Source of the DNA: Streptosporangium pseudovulgare | Lineage (GTDB): Bacteria; Actinomycetota; Actinomycetes; Streptosporangiales; Streptosporangiaceae | Assembly (NCBI RefSeq): GCF_014648055.1 | Contig: NZ_BMQJ01000005.1 | Location: 186,001-250,000 of the forward strand | Length of the DNA stretch: 64,000 nucleotides | Direction: 5' to 3' | In this document: positions 7,871 through 15,701 of the stretch, piece by piece | How positions within the stretch are numbered: position 1 is the stretch's first letter | Layout of the letters: each line of letters opens with the position of its first letter | Notes under the pieces: generated by a model | What the model saw: only the letters and a program-made list of their open reading frames with translations | Database searches by the model: none | What the model was told of the DNA's origin: nothing | Program-made: the position numbers and the translations under genes

Positions 7871-9417
7871 GACCGCTCCTCCGCGATGGCCCCGGTCATG
7901 TACCCGCCGAGCTTCTCGGGGGTGACCTGGCCCGGATCGAGGCGGGCGACCATGCGCCCGCCGTAGATGACGTAAAGGTTGTCCGACAGGCCGATCAGTT
8001 CGTCGAGGTCCGCCGAGATCAGCAGTACGGCGAGGCCGCCCGCCCGCGCGGTCCGCAGGTGGTCCCAGATGGCGGACTGGGCGCCGATGTCCACACCCCG
8101 GGTGGGGTGGGCGGCGATGAGGAACCTCGGCTCACCGCTCATCTCCCGCCCGACGATCAGCTTCTGCTGGTTACCGCCGGACAGCGCCAGGGCGAGGGTG
8201 TCGATGCCCGGTGTGCGGACGTCGTACTCGCGGACGATGCGTTCGGTGTCCTTGCGCGACGCCGCGCGGTTCACCCAGATGCCCTTGCGGGCCGGCTTCC
8301 TCGTCTGGTGACCGAGCACCCGGTTCTCCCAGAGGGACGCCTCCAGCAACAGGCCCTGCCGGTGCCGGTCCTCCGGGATGTAGCCGATGCCGGCCTCGCG
8401 GCGGCGGAGTGTGGACCAGGTGGTGATGTCCTCCTCGCCCAGCAGGATCCGGCCCTCGTCGAACGGCAGGAGGCCCATGATGACCTCGATCAGCTCGGTC
8501 TGGCCGTTGCCCTCGACACCCGCGATGCCGACGACCTCGCCGGCGTGCACGGAGAGGGTGACGTCCGAGAGGAGCGGCCTGCCCGCGGTTCCCCGGACCG
8601 TCACGTCACGCACGTCGAGTACGACGCGGTCGGTGACCGTGGACTCCCGGGTCTCCGGAGTGGGAAGTTCGCTGCCGACCATCAGCTCGGCGAGTTGCCT
8701 GGCGGTCACCGAGCCGGGATCGACGCTGGCGACGGTGGTGCCCCGCCGGATGACCGTGATGGCGTCGGCGATGCTCAGCACCTCGTCGAGCTTGTGCGAG
8801 ATGAAGATCACGGTGAAGCCCTGGTCCTTGAGGTCGCGCAGGTTCGCGAAGAGCTCCTCGACCTCCTGGGGCACGAGGACCGCGGTGGGCTCGTCCAGGA
8901 TCAGGATGCGCGCGCCACGATAGAGGACCTTGAGGATCTCCACCCGCTGCCGGTCGCCGACACCGAGGTCCTCGACCAGGCGGTCGGGATCGACCCGCAG
9001 GCCGTGGCTCTCGCCGAGCCGGGTGATACGGCTGCGGGCCCCCGCCGTGTCAAGGATGCCGCCCTTGCCGGGTTCGGAGCCGAGAACGATGTTCTCCAGC
9101 ACGGTCAGGTTGTCAGCCAGCATGAAGTGCTGGTGCACCATGCCGATCCCGGCGGCGATCGCGTCACTGGGTGTGCGGAAGGCGACGTCCTCGCCGTTGA
9201 TCCGGATCCTGCCCTCGTCGGGTCGCTGCATGCCGTACAGGATCTTCATCAGGGTGGACTTGCCCGCGCCGTTCTCACCCACGATGGCGTGCACCGACCC
9301 TGCCCGGATGGTCATCCGGATGTCATGGTTGGCGACGACACCGGGAAAGCGCTTGGTGATCCCGTCGAGCTCCACGGCGGGTGGCACCGTGGCCGGGGTG
9401 TCCGAGCTCGTCGACAA
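7867..9417 (-). CDS. Nucleoside ABC transporter, duplicated ATPase
   Basis: A 516-residue protein of two fused ABC domains, as usual for sugar and nucleoside importers (RbsA/NupO type). The first half has Walker A GENGAGKST and Walker B ILDEPTAVL; the second half has the degenerate loop GVEGNGQTE and signature ALSGGNQQK. The start is the TTG at 9417, six bases after AGGAG; an ATG at 9483 lies in the loop of the intergenic hairpin and adds 22 residues unlike the family. It is second in the operon and energises the two permeases. Confidence 0.92.
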   Translation of the reverse strand: MSTSSDTPATVPPAVELDGITKRFPGVVANHDIRMTIRAGSVHAIVGENGAGKSTLMKILYGMQRPDEGRIRINGEDVAFRTPSDAIAAGIGMVHQHFMLADNLTVLENIVLGSEPGKGGILDTAGARSRITRLGESHGLRVDPDRLVEDLGVGDRQRVEILKVLYRGARILILDEPTAVLVPQEVEELFANLRDLKDQGFTVIFISHKLDEVLSIADAITVIRRGTTVASVDPGSVTARQLAELMVGSELPTPETRESTVTDRVVLDVRDVTVRGTAGRPLLSDVTLSVHAGEVVGIAGVEGNGQTELIEVIMGLLPFDEGRILLGEEDITTWSTLRRREAGIGYIPEDRHRQGLLLEASLWENRVLGHQTRKPARKGIWVNRAASRKDTERIVREYDVRTPGIDTLALALSGGNQQKLIVGREMSGEPRFLIAAHPTRGVDIGAQSAIWDHLRTARAGGLAVLLISADLDELIGLSDNLYVIYGGRMVARLDPGQVTPEKLGGYMTGAIAEERS

Positions 9418-9467
9418 TGCGTTCTCCTGGAGAGCCTGGACGGCTCGCGGATCGGGAGGGAGATGGA

Positions 9468-9497
9468 GAGAAGCCCGGAGCATGCCCCGGGCTTCTC
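9468..9497 (-). terminator. Intercistronic hairpin (attenuator) after bmpA
   Basis: GAGAAGCCCGG (9468-9478) and CCGGGCTTCTC (9487-9497) form a perfect 11-base-pair stem with an 8-base loop between the lipoprotein gene and the ATPase gene. Such a hairpin commonly keeps the binding protein more abundant than the membrane parts by stopping some transcripts or stabilising the upstream mRNA. Confidence 0.7.
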
Positions 9498-9538
9498 GGG
9501 CGCGTTCCCATCGCTCACGGAGAACGACGGGAACCGGC

Positions 9539-10609
9539 TTACGGCTTGGCCGGAACGGTCACCGAACCATCGACGATCTTCTTCTTGGCCTCGTCGACCT
9601 TGGCGGTGATGTCGTCGATGAACCCGCCGGAGGTGGACAGGCCGACGCCGTCGACCTTCAGGTCGTAGACGTTGTCGCTGCCGCCCTTGGCGGTGCCGTC
9701 CTTGAACGCCTTGATGAACTCGAAGACGCCGACGTCGACACGCTTGATCATGGAAGTCATGATGACCTTCTTGAGGTCGGCTTCCTTGACGGTCTCGTAC
9801 TGGTCGGAGTCGACGCCGATGGCCTGCTTGCCGGCGGCCGCGGCCGCCTGGAACACACCCAGGCCCGAGTCGCCGGAGGCGTGGTAGACGATGTCCGCGC
9901 CGTCCTGGTACATCTTCTCCGCGGCGATCTTGCCCTTGTCCGGGGCCTTGAAGCCGCTGAAGTCACCGTCCGGGGTGAGGTACTTCACATCAATCTTGAT
10001 GTCCGACTTGACCGACTTGGCGCCGGCCTCGAACCCGGCCTGGAACTTCTTGATCAGGTCGTTCTCGACACCGCCGACGAAGCCCAGGTGGCCGGTCTTG
10101 CTCTTGTCCGCCGCGGCCACGCCCGCCAGGTAGGAACCCTGCTCCTCGGCGAAGAGGAGACCGGTCACGTTGGGGCCGTTGGACGCGGAGTCGACCACCG
10201 CGAACTGGATGTCCGGGTACTCGGCGGCGGTCTTCTTGATGTCCTCGCCGTAGGCGAAGCCGACGCCGATGATCGGGTTGTAGCCGGCCTCGGCGAGCTG
10301 GCGGAGGAGCTCACCGCGGTTCGAACCGTCGGCCGCCGGGCTGAGGTCCTTGATCTCCGCACCGAGGTCCGTCTTCGCGCGCTCCAGACCCGCGTAGGCG
10401 GAGTCGTTGAAGGACTTGTCGCCGCGACCGCCGACGTCGAAGGCGAGCCCGACCTTCAGGCCGGACGCCTTGGGCGCCTCGCTCGCCCCGGAGGCGCTGT
10501 TCGCCGTCGTCCCCTCGTCACCACCGCTGCCGCCACACGCGGCCGCAGCCATGAGCATGGCTCCCGCCACGGTGGTCACTGCCATCTTGCCGAACCGCCT
10601 GCGAAGCAA
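9539..10609 (-). CDS. bmpA: BMP-family nucleoside-binding lipoprotein
   Basis: A 356-residue extracellular substrate-binding lipoprotein. A basic start (LLRRRFGK) and hydrophobic segment end in MAAAACGG, a plausible lipobox with the acylated Cys. The mature part shows the BMP-fold landmarks KVGLAFDVGGRGDKSFNDSA, IGVGFAYGED, VTGLLFAEEQGSYLAG and GVDSDQYE. The start is a TTG at 10609 preceded by AGAGGAG; an upstream in-frame reading has no signal character. First gene of the salvage operon, with its own promoter at 10682-10710. Confidence 0.92.
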   Translation of the reverse strand: MLRRRFGKMAVTTVAGAMLMAAAACGGSGGDEGTTANSASGASEAPKASGLKVGLAFDVGGRGDKSFNDSAYAGLERAKTDLGAEIKDLSPAADGSNRGELLRQLAEAGYNPIIGVGFAYGEDIKKTAAEYPDIQFAVVDSASNGPNVTGLLFAEEQGSYLAGVAAADKSKTGHLGFVGGVENDLIKKFQAGFEAGAKSVKSDIKIDVKYLTPDGDFSGFKAPDKGKIAAEKMYQDGADIVYHASGDSGLGVFQAAAAAGKQAIGVDSDQYETVKEADLKKVIMTSMIKRVDVGVFEFIKAFKDGTAKGGSDNVYDLKVDGVGLSTSGGFIDDITAKVDEAKKKIVDGSVTVPAKP

Positions 10610-10681
10610 GGTGACTCCTCTGTCTCTCCGCCGTACCAAGTCGTGTGCACGCGCGAAGAAACGCACGGCAACCCTGCACGG

Positions 10682-10710
10682 AATGTAGTTGGTCGGATAG
10701 ACCACTCCAA
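10682..10710 (-). promoter_or_regulatory. Probable promoter of the nucleoside operon
   Basis: Reading leftward, TTGGAG (10710-10705), a 17-base spacer and TACATT (10687-10682) fit a housekeeping promoter. Transcription would begin near 10675, leaving a leader of about 65 bases before the TTG start. A short inverted repeat, GGTC-GGATA-GACC (10691-10703), lies in the spacer and could bind a regulator. Confidence 0.5.
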
Positions 10711-10896
10711 ACCAGCACACAAGTCCGCAACCTGCCTGTTACCGACCTCAAGCGAGACTGTGACCAGAGAGGACTGCGCGTCCATCCTCCCCCGGAGATC
10801 CGGCTCGGGGGCGAGAACCGGCGGACCTCCCGGCGGGAAACCTCTGACGAGGGGTGATCGTGATCAACCATGAGCGAACGGTGGCGAACACGGCGG

Positions 10897-10928
10897 CGAG
10901 GAGACCCCCGCATTCCGGGGTCTCCTCG
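10897..10928 (-). terminator. Terminator of the small secreted-peptide gene
   Basis: CGAGGAGACCCC (10897-10908) pairs perfectly with GGGGTCTCCTCG (10917-10928) around an 8-base loop, 20 bases beyond the stop at 10949. Between it and the bmpA promoter (10711-10896) nothing else is recognisable. Confidence 0.8.
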
Positions 10929-10948
10929 CCGATGGGTCCTGGCGGACG

Positions 10949-11182
10949 TCAGCGCAGCTGGACCCAGAGCTGGTAGCCGTCGACGGCCCGGGTGCAGTTG
11001 TAGGCCGAGTACAGCTCGGACTGGTAATGGACCATGTTGCGCCCCTGCTCCTCACAGTCGGGCAGCCAGCTGTACCCCGAACCCACCTTCACCCAGGGAC
11101 CCGCGTAAGCGGGGACGGCCACTCCCAGAACGGCGACCGCGGCCAGCGCCGCTCCCACGGTGATACGCCTGGCAAACGACAT
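10949..11182 (-). CDS. Small secreted two-cysteine peptide
   Basis: Seventy-seven residues from the ATG at 11182, with AAAGGAG eight bases upstream. Residues 1-27 are a textbook Sec signal peptide (MSFARRITVGAALAAVAVLG, cleavage after PAYA). The mature peptide of about 50 residues has two cysteines (LPDCEEQG and AYNCTRAVD) that could form one disulfide, is rich in Tyr/Trp and ends WVQLR. I do not recognise a family. The isolated gene has its own terminator and an unusually palindrome-rich promoter region (11213-11293), implying tight regulation. Secreted peptides of this size can be protease inhibitors, signals or antimicrobials; none is shown here. Confidence 0.75.
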   Translation of the reverse strand: MSFARRITVGAALAAVAVLGVAVPAYAGPWVKVGSGYSWLPDCEEQGRNMVHYQSELYSAYNCTRAVDGYQLWVQLR

Positions 11183-11212
11183 TTCTTCTCCTTTGCCGAT
11201 GGGCCACATAAC

Positions 11213-11293
11213 ACCGCTCGGGCTATATTCGAATAGCCCGAGCGGTATTTTCTGGTCAATTTGACCGTATAATAGATGACAAGTTGACGTCAA
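11213..11293 (-). promoter_or_regulatory. Palindrome cluster upstream of the secreted peptide
   Basis: Three perfect inverted repeats in 81 bases: 14-base arms ACCGCTCGGGCTAT (11213-11226) and its complement (11233-11246); GGTCAA-T-TTGACC (11254-11266); and TTGACGTCAA (11284-11293). Reading leftward, TTGACG sits inside the last palindrome and TATACG or TATTAT follows in the AT-rich stretch, so a promoter lies among them. The large repeat would be transcribed in the 5' leader and could act as an RNA hairpin as well as an operator. Confidence 0.6.
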
Positions 11294-12062
11294 GATCCGT
11301 CACTTGGGCCACCGAGACCGACTCTCTGCCCCGACGACTCCGGGAATGCATTGTGAGGGGCCGCGCAAAGGAGAAGCCGGGATCGCGACGCGGCACTTCC
11401 GGCACCGGGAAAAGCGACCTGGACCTCGCCCGGAACCGAAGCGGCCCATTGCCGCGGACGGATACGCGTCACGAGCCGCCCGGGAAGGGCGCAGACCGGA
11501 TTCCGCATAAGGCGAGGGCCGTTATCCGGACGGAGAAAACACGCCTCTCGATCCGCATCGCATGACCGCGCCAAGCCGCGCGAGCACGTCGCCGAGTGCC
11601 GGGACACCGCCTCCGAGCACGCGAAATCAACTCCGGAAGCCGGCCGCGACACCATGTGACGAGCGATCGATGACGCGCGAGAACATACGTTTCCCCGGCC
11701 GGAGGAGAGGGAGCCGTTCGCACGCATGCCCCGGCCCGGAAAGACGACCGGGAAAGCCGGAACCCACCTCGGTTCTCTGTCCCATGCGAGGAGAAACCGC
11801 GGGAGAATGTCACTCCACCCGGGCCGGATGGACGCTTCCACACATTTACGGCGTGCCGGAGCGGGCGGCGGTTCCGTCGAGTGCGGTCATCAGTTCTTCC
11901 GACGGAGGAATCCCGGGGTGGGGCGGACGACGATCCGTCCTCAGGCGGGAGGACGCCGTCCGATCCCACCCGAAGCGCCGGCCGTCGGCACCGTCCGCCG
12001 TGGCACCACGGCGGCGCCACGGTGGCGCCGCCGGGACAGCCGCCCCGAATCGCCCGCGGCGG
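11294..12062. other. Gene-free stretch of about 770 bases
   Basis: Open frames here have no ribosome site, no recognisable composition and no domain. Base composition is somewhat lower in GC than the neighbours at 11500-11800. I see no repeat or RNA gene. It may be eroded sequence. Confidence 0.5.
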
Positions 12063-13313
12063 CTACCGCAGTATCTGCCCGGACTCACTTCCCACGAGCG
12101 GCTCGCCGCTGCTGGGCCGCTGCCCCTCCCACAGGGCGGTGAGCGCGGTGGCCGCGAGGAAGCGCACCCCGGCGCCGATGCAGTCCTCGTCCACGTCGAA
12201 GGTGCCCTGGTGGATGTCGGCCAGGTGCGGCGAGCCCGGGGTGCGGGTGCCGAGCCGGGCGTAGGCGCCGGGGATCGACTCGAGGTACCAGCCGAAGTCC
12301 TCGCCGCCCAGGCTCTGCTGGGTCGGCGCGGGAGCCCCGTCGCCGAGCACGCCCTGGGCGGCCTCGGTGAGCATCTGCACGCTGACCGGGTCGTTGACCA
12401 CCGGCGGGACGCCCCGGATGTAGTCCATGTGCGCCTCGACGCCGTAGGCGCCGGCGACCGAGTCGAGCAGGCCCTTGATCAGGTCGGGGGCGGCGTGCCA
12501 GGCGTCCTCGTCCAGGCAGCGCACGGTGCCCTCGGCCACGCCGTCGTCGGGGATCGCGTTCGCCACCGAACCCGCCTCGACCCGGCCCCAGACCAGGCTC
12601 AGCGACGAGCGCGGGTCGACCCGGCGCGACAGCGCGGCCGGCAGCTCGGTGAGGATCTTGGCGAGCGCGAAGACGAGGTCGGCGGTGAGGTGCGGGCGGG
12701 CGGTGTGGCCGCCGGGGCCGCTGACCCGGATGGAGACCCGGTCGCAGGCGGAGGTGATCGACCCGGACTTGAGGCCGACCCTGCCGACGTCCAGGCGCGG
12801 GTCGCAGTGCAGGCCGAAGATGCGGTCGACGCCGCTGATGCCGCCGGAGGCCATGACCTCCAGCGCCCCGCCGGGGAGCTCCTCGGCCGGCTGGAAGATC
12901 AGCCGGACCCTGCCGGGCAGCAGCCCGGCCTCGGCCTGCTGGGCCAGGAAGAGCGAGGTGCCGAGCAGGACCGTGGTGTGCACGTCGTGACCGCAGGCGT
13001 GGCAGACGCCGGGGACCGTCGAGCTGTAGGGCACGTCCTTCTCGTCGGGCACGGGCAGCGCGTCGATGTCCGCCCGCAGCCCCACGGTGGGCCCGTCGCC
13101 GCTGCCGACCTCGCAGATCACGCCCGTGCCGCGAGGGAGCACCGAGGGGACGAGGCCGGCCGCGATCAGGCGGTCGGCGATCCGCTGCGTGGTGCGGTAC
13201 TCGGCGAAGGCGAGCTCCGGGTGCATGTGCAGGTCGCGGCGGAAGTCAATGAGCTCCTGCTCGGACCCGGCGAGAAACGCGTCGAGCTCTCCCCGGAGAT
13301 TACGCCCCCGCAT
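12063..13313 (-). CDS. M20D-family amidohydrolase
   Basis: A 416-residue metal-dependent amidohydrolase of the aminoacylase/hippurate hydrolase type (also IAA-amino acid hydrolases). Metal ligands are seen in PGVCHACGHDVHTTVLLG and in FQPAEELPGGALEVM (catalytic Glu), with GLHCDPRLDVG and SLGGEDFGWYLESIPG supplying further ligands; the middle third is the dimerisation domain. It probably cleaves N-acylated amino acids or a related amide in the cytoplasm. Start at 13313 is preceded by GGAAGG. It stands alone between two gene-free stretches, so no pathway is suggested. Confidence 0.9.
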   Translation of the reverse strand: MRGRNLRGELDAFLAGSEQELIDFRRDLHMHPELAFAEYRTTQRIADRLIAAGLVPSVLPRGTGVICEVGSGDGPTVGLRADIDALPVPDEKDVPYSSTVPGVCHACGHDVHTTVLLGTSLFLAQQAEAGLLPGRVRLIFQPAEELPGGALEVMASGGISGVDRIFGLHCDPRLDVGRVGLKSGSITSACDRVSIRVSGPGGHTARPHLTADLVFALAKILTELPAALSRRVDPRSSLSLVWGRVEAGSVANAIPDDGVAEGTVRCLDEDAWHAAPDLIKGLLDSVAGAYGVEAHMDYIRGVPPVVNDPVSVQMLTEAAQGVLGDGAPAPTQQSLGGEDFGWYLESIPGAYARLGTRTPGSPHLADIHQGTFDVDEDCIGAGVRFLAATALTALWEGQRPSSGEPLVGSESGQILR

Positions 13314-13973
13314 TGTGCACCTTCCCATCCGCGTCAGCGGCTTCGAACGTCGCGGCAATCATGAACAACTGCCCCGGAATCATGTGATCCAACGGGCAGC
13401 CTGAAAACGGTCGTCGCGCCGATGGGCCGGAGTGGATGCGTGGGCCGCGCCGGCGCGAACCAAGGAACGCCGACACGGAGGAGCGAGCCAGTGTGAGGCG
13501 ACCGGCGTACCGACGATGACATCGACTTTATCCCTCCCACGCGGCACCTCGCCGCCATCTGGACCAAATGTTTTGTCGCCCCATGGCCTTCTCGGGCACC
13601 TTCTGACCCGTTCGAACCAGGAGTGGTGACTCGTATTGGCCATGCCGGTAGCCGTACCGGGGGGTGTGAGGGGGGGTGCCTGGACGCCGGAGACGGCCGG
13701 GGGACGCCGGGAGCGGCCCGGAGAGGTGGGTGCCGGAGGCGATTCCGGCGATCGGCCGCCGGAGGTGACAGGGGGGCGATCCGGGGAAGCGGAGCGGAGA
13801 GACGGCCCCCGGCGAGAGCCCCGGCATGCCGGGCCGCCGCCCGCGCCGGGGGGAGTGGCCCGTATCGGCTCCCTTGAAACATCAACGAACTGGCAATTTA
13901 CGTCACCTCAGGTGCCAGTGATCGAACCCGGCGGAGTGATGCTACCGATAGGAATGCGTGCTTCACTCCGCAT
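13314..13973. other. Gene-free stretch of 660 bases with a promoter-proximal inverted repeat
   Basis: No supported gene. The right end shows an AT-rich dip with an inverted repeat ACTGGCA (13889-13895) and TGCCAGT (13913-13919), about 55 bases before the ATP-grasp start, a candidate operator. GTTCGAACC near 13609 resembles a tRNA T-loop, but no cloverleaf can be built around it. The middle (13660-13860) is purine-biased low-complexity sequence. Confidence 0.5.
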
Positions 13974-15392
13974 ATGATCGCTCACATCCCGTTTGGGGAG
14001 AATCACTCCAGATTGAGCATCTTCGAACCGGATGAGGGGACCTTGGTGGTCATCCCATCGCTGTCCCTGCCCCAGGACGAGCTGCGCAGGATCACCGGCG
14101 CCCTCTGCTACGAGGAGCGGCTGCTGTTCCTGCTGCTGACACTCCGGCGCCCCTCCGTCGAGATCGTCTACGTCACCTCGATGCCCGTGGACACCGCGAT
14201 CGTGGACTACTACCTCGGTTTCCTCGACGACCCGGACGAGGCCCGCACGCGCCTGCAGATGATCAGCCTCGACGATCCGGACACCCGGCCGCTGAGCGCG
14301 GCGCTGCTGGACCGCCCCGACCTCCTCGACCGGATCCTCGACCGGACCGCCGGCCGGCCCGGCGGCGCGTGCCTGGTGCCGTTCGTGGTCAGCGAGTACG
14401 AGGAACGGCTCGCCGGGCTGCTCGGCCTGCCCGTCTACGGCCCGGCCACCTCGCTGGCCCACCTGGGCTCCAAGAGCGGCGGGCGGATGCTGGCCGAGGA
14501 GGCGGGGGTGCCCACCGCCCGGGGCTTCTCCGACCTGCGGTCGCTGACCGAGGTCGAGCACGCGGCCCGCGCACTGGCCCCGGCCTCCAAGCTGATGGTC
14601 AAGCTCAACAACAGCTACTCCGGGCTGGGGAACGCGATCGTCATCAAGGACGACCGGCCGCTCACCGCCTGCCCCACGAGCTTCTCGGCGGCGGACGAGA
14701 CCTGGACCACGTTCGCCGAGAAGATCGCCGAACGGGGCGCTGTCATCGAGGAGTTCGTCCAGGGCCGGCCGCTGCACTCCCCCAGCGCCCTGGCCATGGT
14801 CACACCGGGCGGCGACCACGGCGTCATCGCCACGCACGAGCAGGTTCTCGGCGGCCCGAACGGCGACGTCTACAAGGGCTGCGTCTTCCCGGCCCGGCCG
14901 GAGTACCGCGCCGAGGTGGCCGCCTGCGCCGAGCGGATCGCCGGGGTCCTCGCCGCCCGCGGGGTGGTCGGGCTGTTCGGCGTCGACTTCTTCGCGGTCA
15001 AGACCGACGGCGGCTACCGGGCGCTGCTGTGCGAGGTCAACCTGCGCATCGGCGGCACCACGCACCCCCTGGGCGCGGCGATGCTCAGCACCGGCGCCGT
15101 CTACGACCCGGCCTCCGGCACGCTGCGGTGCGGGGACCGCGCCAAGCACTACGTGGCGACCGACAACTGCGACGCCGAGAGCCTGCGGGGCCGTACCCCC
15201 GGGGACGTCGTCAAGCTGGTGCACGACTTCGGGCTGGGGTTCGACCGCGAGCGGCGCACGGGCAACGTGCTGCACCTCATGGGAGCGATCTCCCGGTACG
15301 GCAAGCTCGGCTTCACCAGCATCGGCGACTCGCCGGAGGAGGCCGCCGAGCTACACCTGCGGACGCTGGACGCCCTCCGCCGGGCCGTGTAG
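13974..15392 (+). CDS. PGM1-like ATP-grasp peptide ligase
   Basis: A 472-residue ATP-grasp protein resembling the peptide ligase PGM1 of pheganomycin biosynthesis. The ATP-grasp core spans about residues 150-365: SKSGGRMLAEEAGVPTARGF, a nucleotide-binding strand VKLNNSYSGLGNAIV (209-223), EEFVQGRPLHSPS and the metal/ATP site CEVNLRIGGTTHPLG (353-367), the last being characteristic of PGM1-like ligases. The C-terminal 100 residues match the extra domain of that group (VATDNCDAESLRGRTP). Such enzymes join a carboxylate (often a peptide) to an amine through an acyl phosphate. No precursor peptide or partner gene adjoins it, so the substrates are unknown. Confidence 0.8.
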   Translation: MIAHIPFGENHSRLSIFEPDEGTLVVIPSLSLPQDELRRITGALCYEERLLFLLLTLRRPSVEIVYVTSMPVDTAIVDYYLGFLDDPDEARTRLQMISLDDPDTRPLSAALLDRPDLLDRILDRTAGRPGGACLVPFVVSEYEERLAGLLGLPVYGPATSLAHLGSKSGGRMLAEEAGVPTARGFSDLRSLTEVEHAARALAPASKLMVKLNNSYSGLGNAIVIKDDRPLTACPTSFSAADETWTTFAEKIAERGAVIEEFVQGRPLHSPSALAMVTPGGDHGVIATHEQVLGGPNGDVYKGCVFPARPEYRAEVAACAERIAGVLAARGVVGLFGVDFFAVKTDGGYRALLCEVNLRIGGTTHPLGAAMLSTGAVYDPASGTLRCGDRAKHYVATDNCDAESLRGRTPGDVVKLVHDFGLGFDRERRTGNVLHLMGAISRYGKLGFTSIGDSPEEAAELHLRTLDALRRAV

Positions 15393-15638
15393 TCCGCGCG
15401 GGTCCGAGGAGCCGCGCGGGCCTCGCAGGCCCCGTACGCCGATCGTGCCGATGACGAGCGCGAGGAGGATGTTGACGGCCACCAGCACGCCGTGCACCAC
15501 GTAGAAGGACGTCGGGTGCCCGTCGGCGAGGTTGAAGCCAAGATTGATCCACTCGAAGATCATGAAAGCGGCGACGCCGACCAGGAATCCGGCGATCTTT
15601 CGCGACATTTGCATGGCTTCAGTATCGCGGTGCGACAT
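15351..15638 (-). CDS. Small two-helix membrane protein
   Basis: A 95-residue protein (or 85-87 if an ATG at 15614 or 15608 is used) with hydrophobic helices around KIAGFLVGVAAFMIFEWINL and YVVHGVLVAVNILLALVIG, then a Gly/Arg/Pro-rich cytoplasmic tail. The layout resembles small SCO4848-like membrane proteins of actinomycetes. Its 3' end overlaps the convergent ATP-grasp gene by 42 bases. Function unknown. Confidence 0.65.
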   Translation of the reverse strand: MSHRDTEAMQMSRKIAGFLVGVAAFMIFEWINLGFNLADGHPTSFYVVHGVLVAVNILLALVIGTIGVRGLRGPRGSSDPRGLHGPAEGVQRPQV

Positions 15639-15701
15639 TCACCCCTGGTCAGGGCGTGGGTGGGCTTCTCCGAATCCGGACGAAGCTACCCTGAGATCAC
15701 T

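Noticed and set aside
9418..9483. ATG start at 9483 for the nucleoside ATPase
   Set aside because: It lies in the loop of the intercistronic hairpin and adds 22 residues unlike the family; a TTG with AGGAG fits better.
5439..9609. Long rightward frames opposite the nucleoside operon
   Set aside because: All are antisense to well-recognised transporter genes with continuous family motifs.
11562..13364. 600-codon frame antisense to the M20 amidohydrolase
   Set aside because: The opposite strand encodes a complete enzyme with metal-binding motifs; this frame has only His/Gly/Asp-rich shadow composition.
13600..13620. tRNA-like T-loop GTTCGAACC
   Set aside because: Flanking bases cannot form a T-stem, anticodon arm or acceptor on either strand.
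13636..13977. 113-codon frame before the ATP-grasp gene
   Set aside because: Gly/Arg/Pro-rich with no ribosome site, overlapping the ligase start; purine-biased non-coding sequence.
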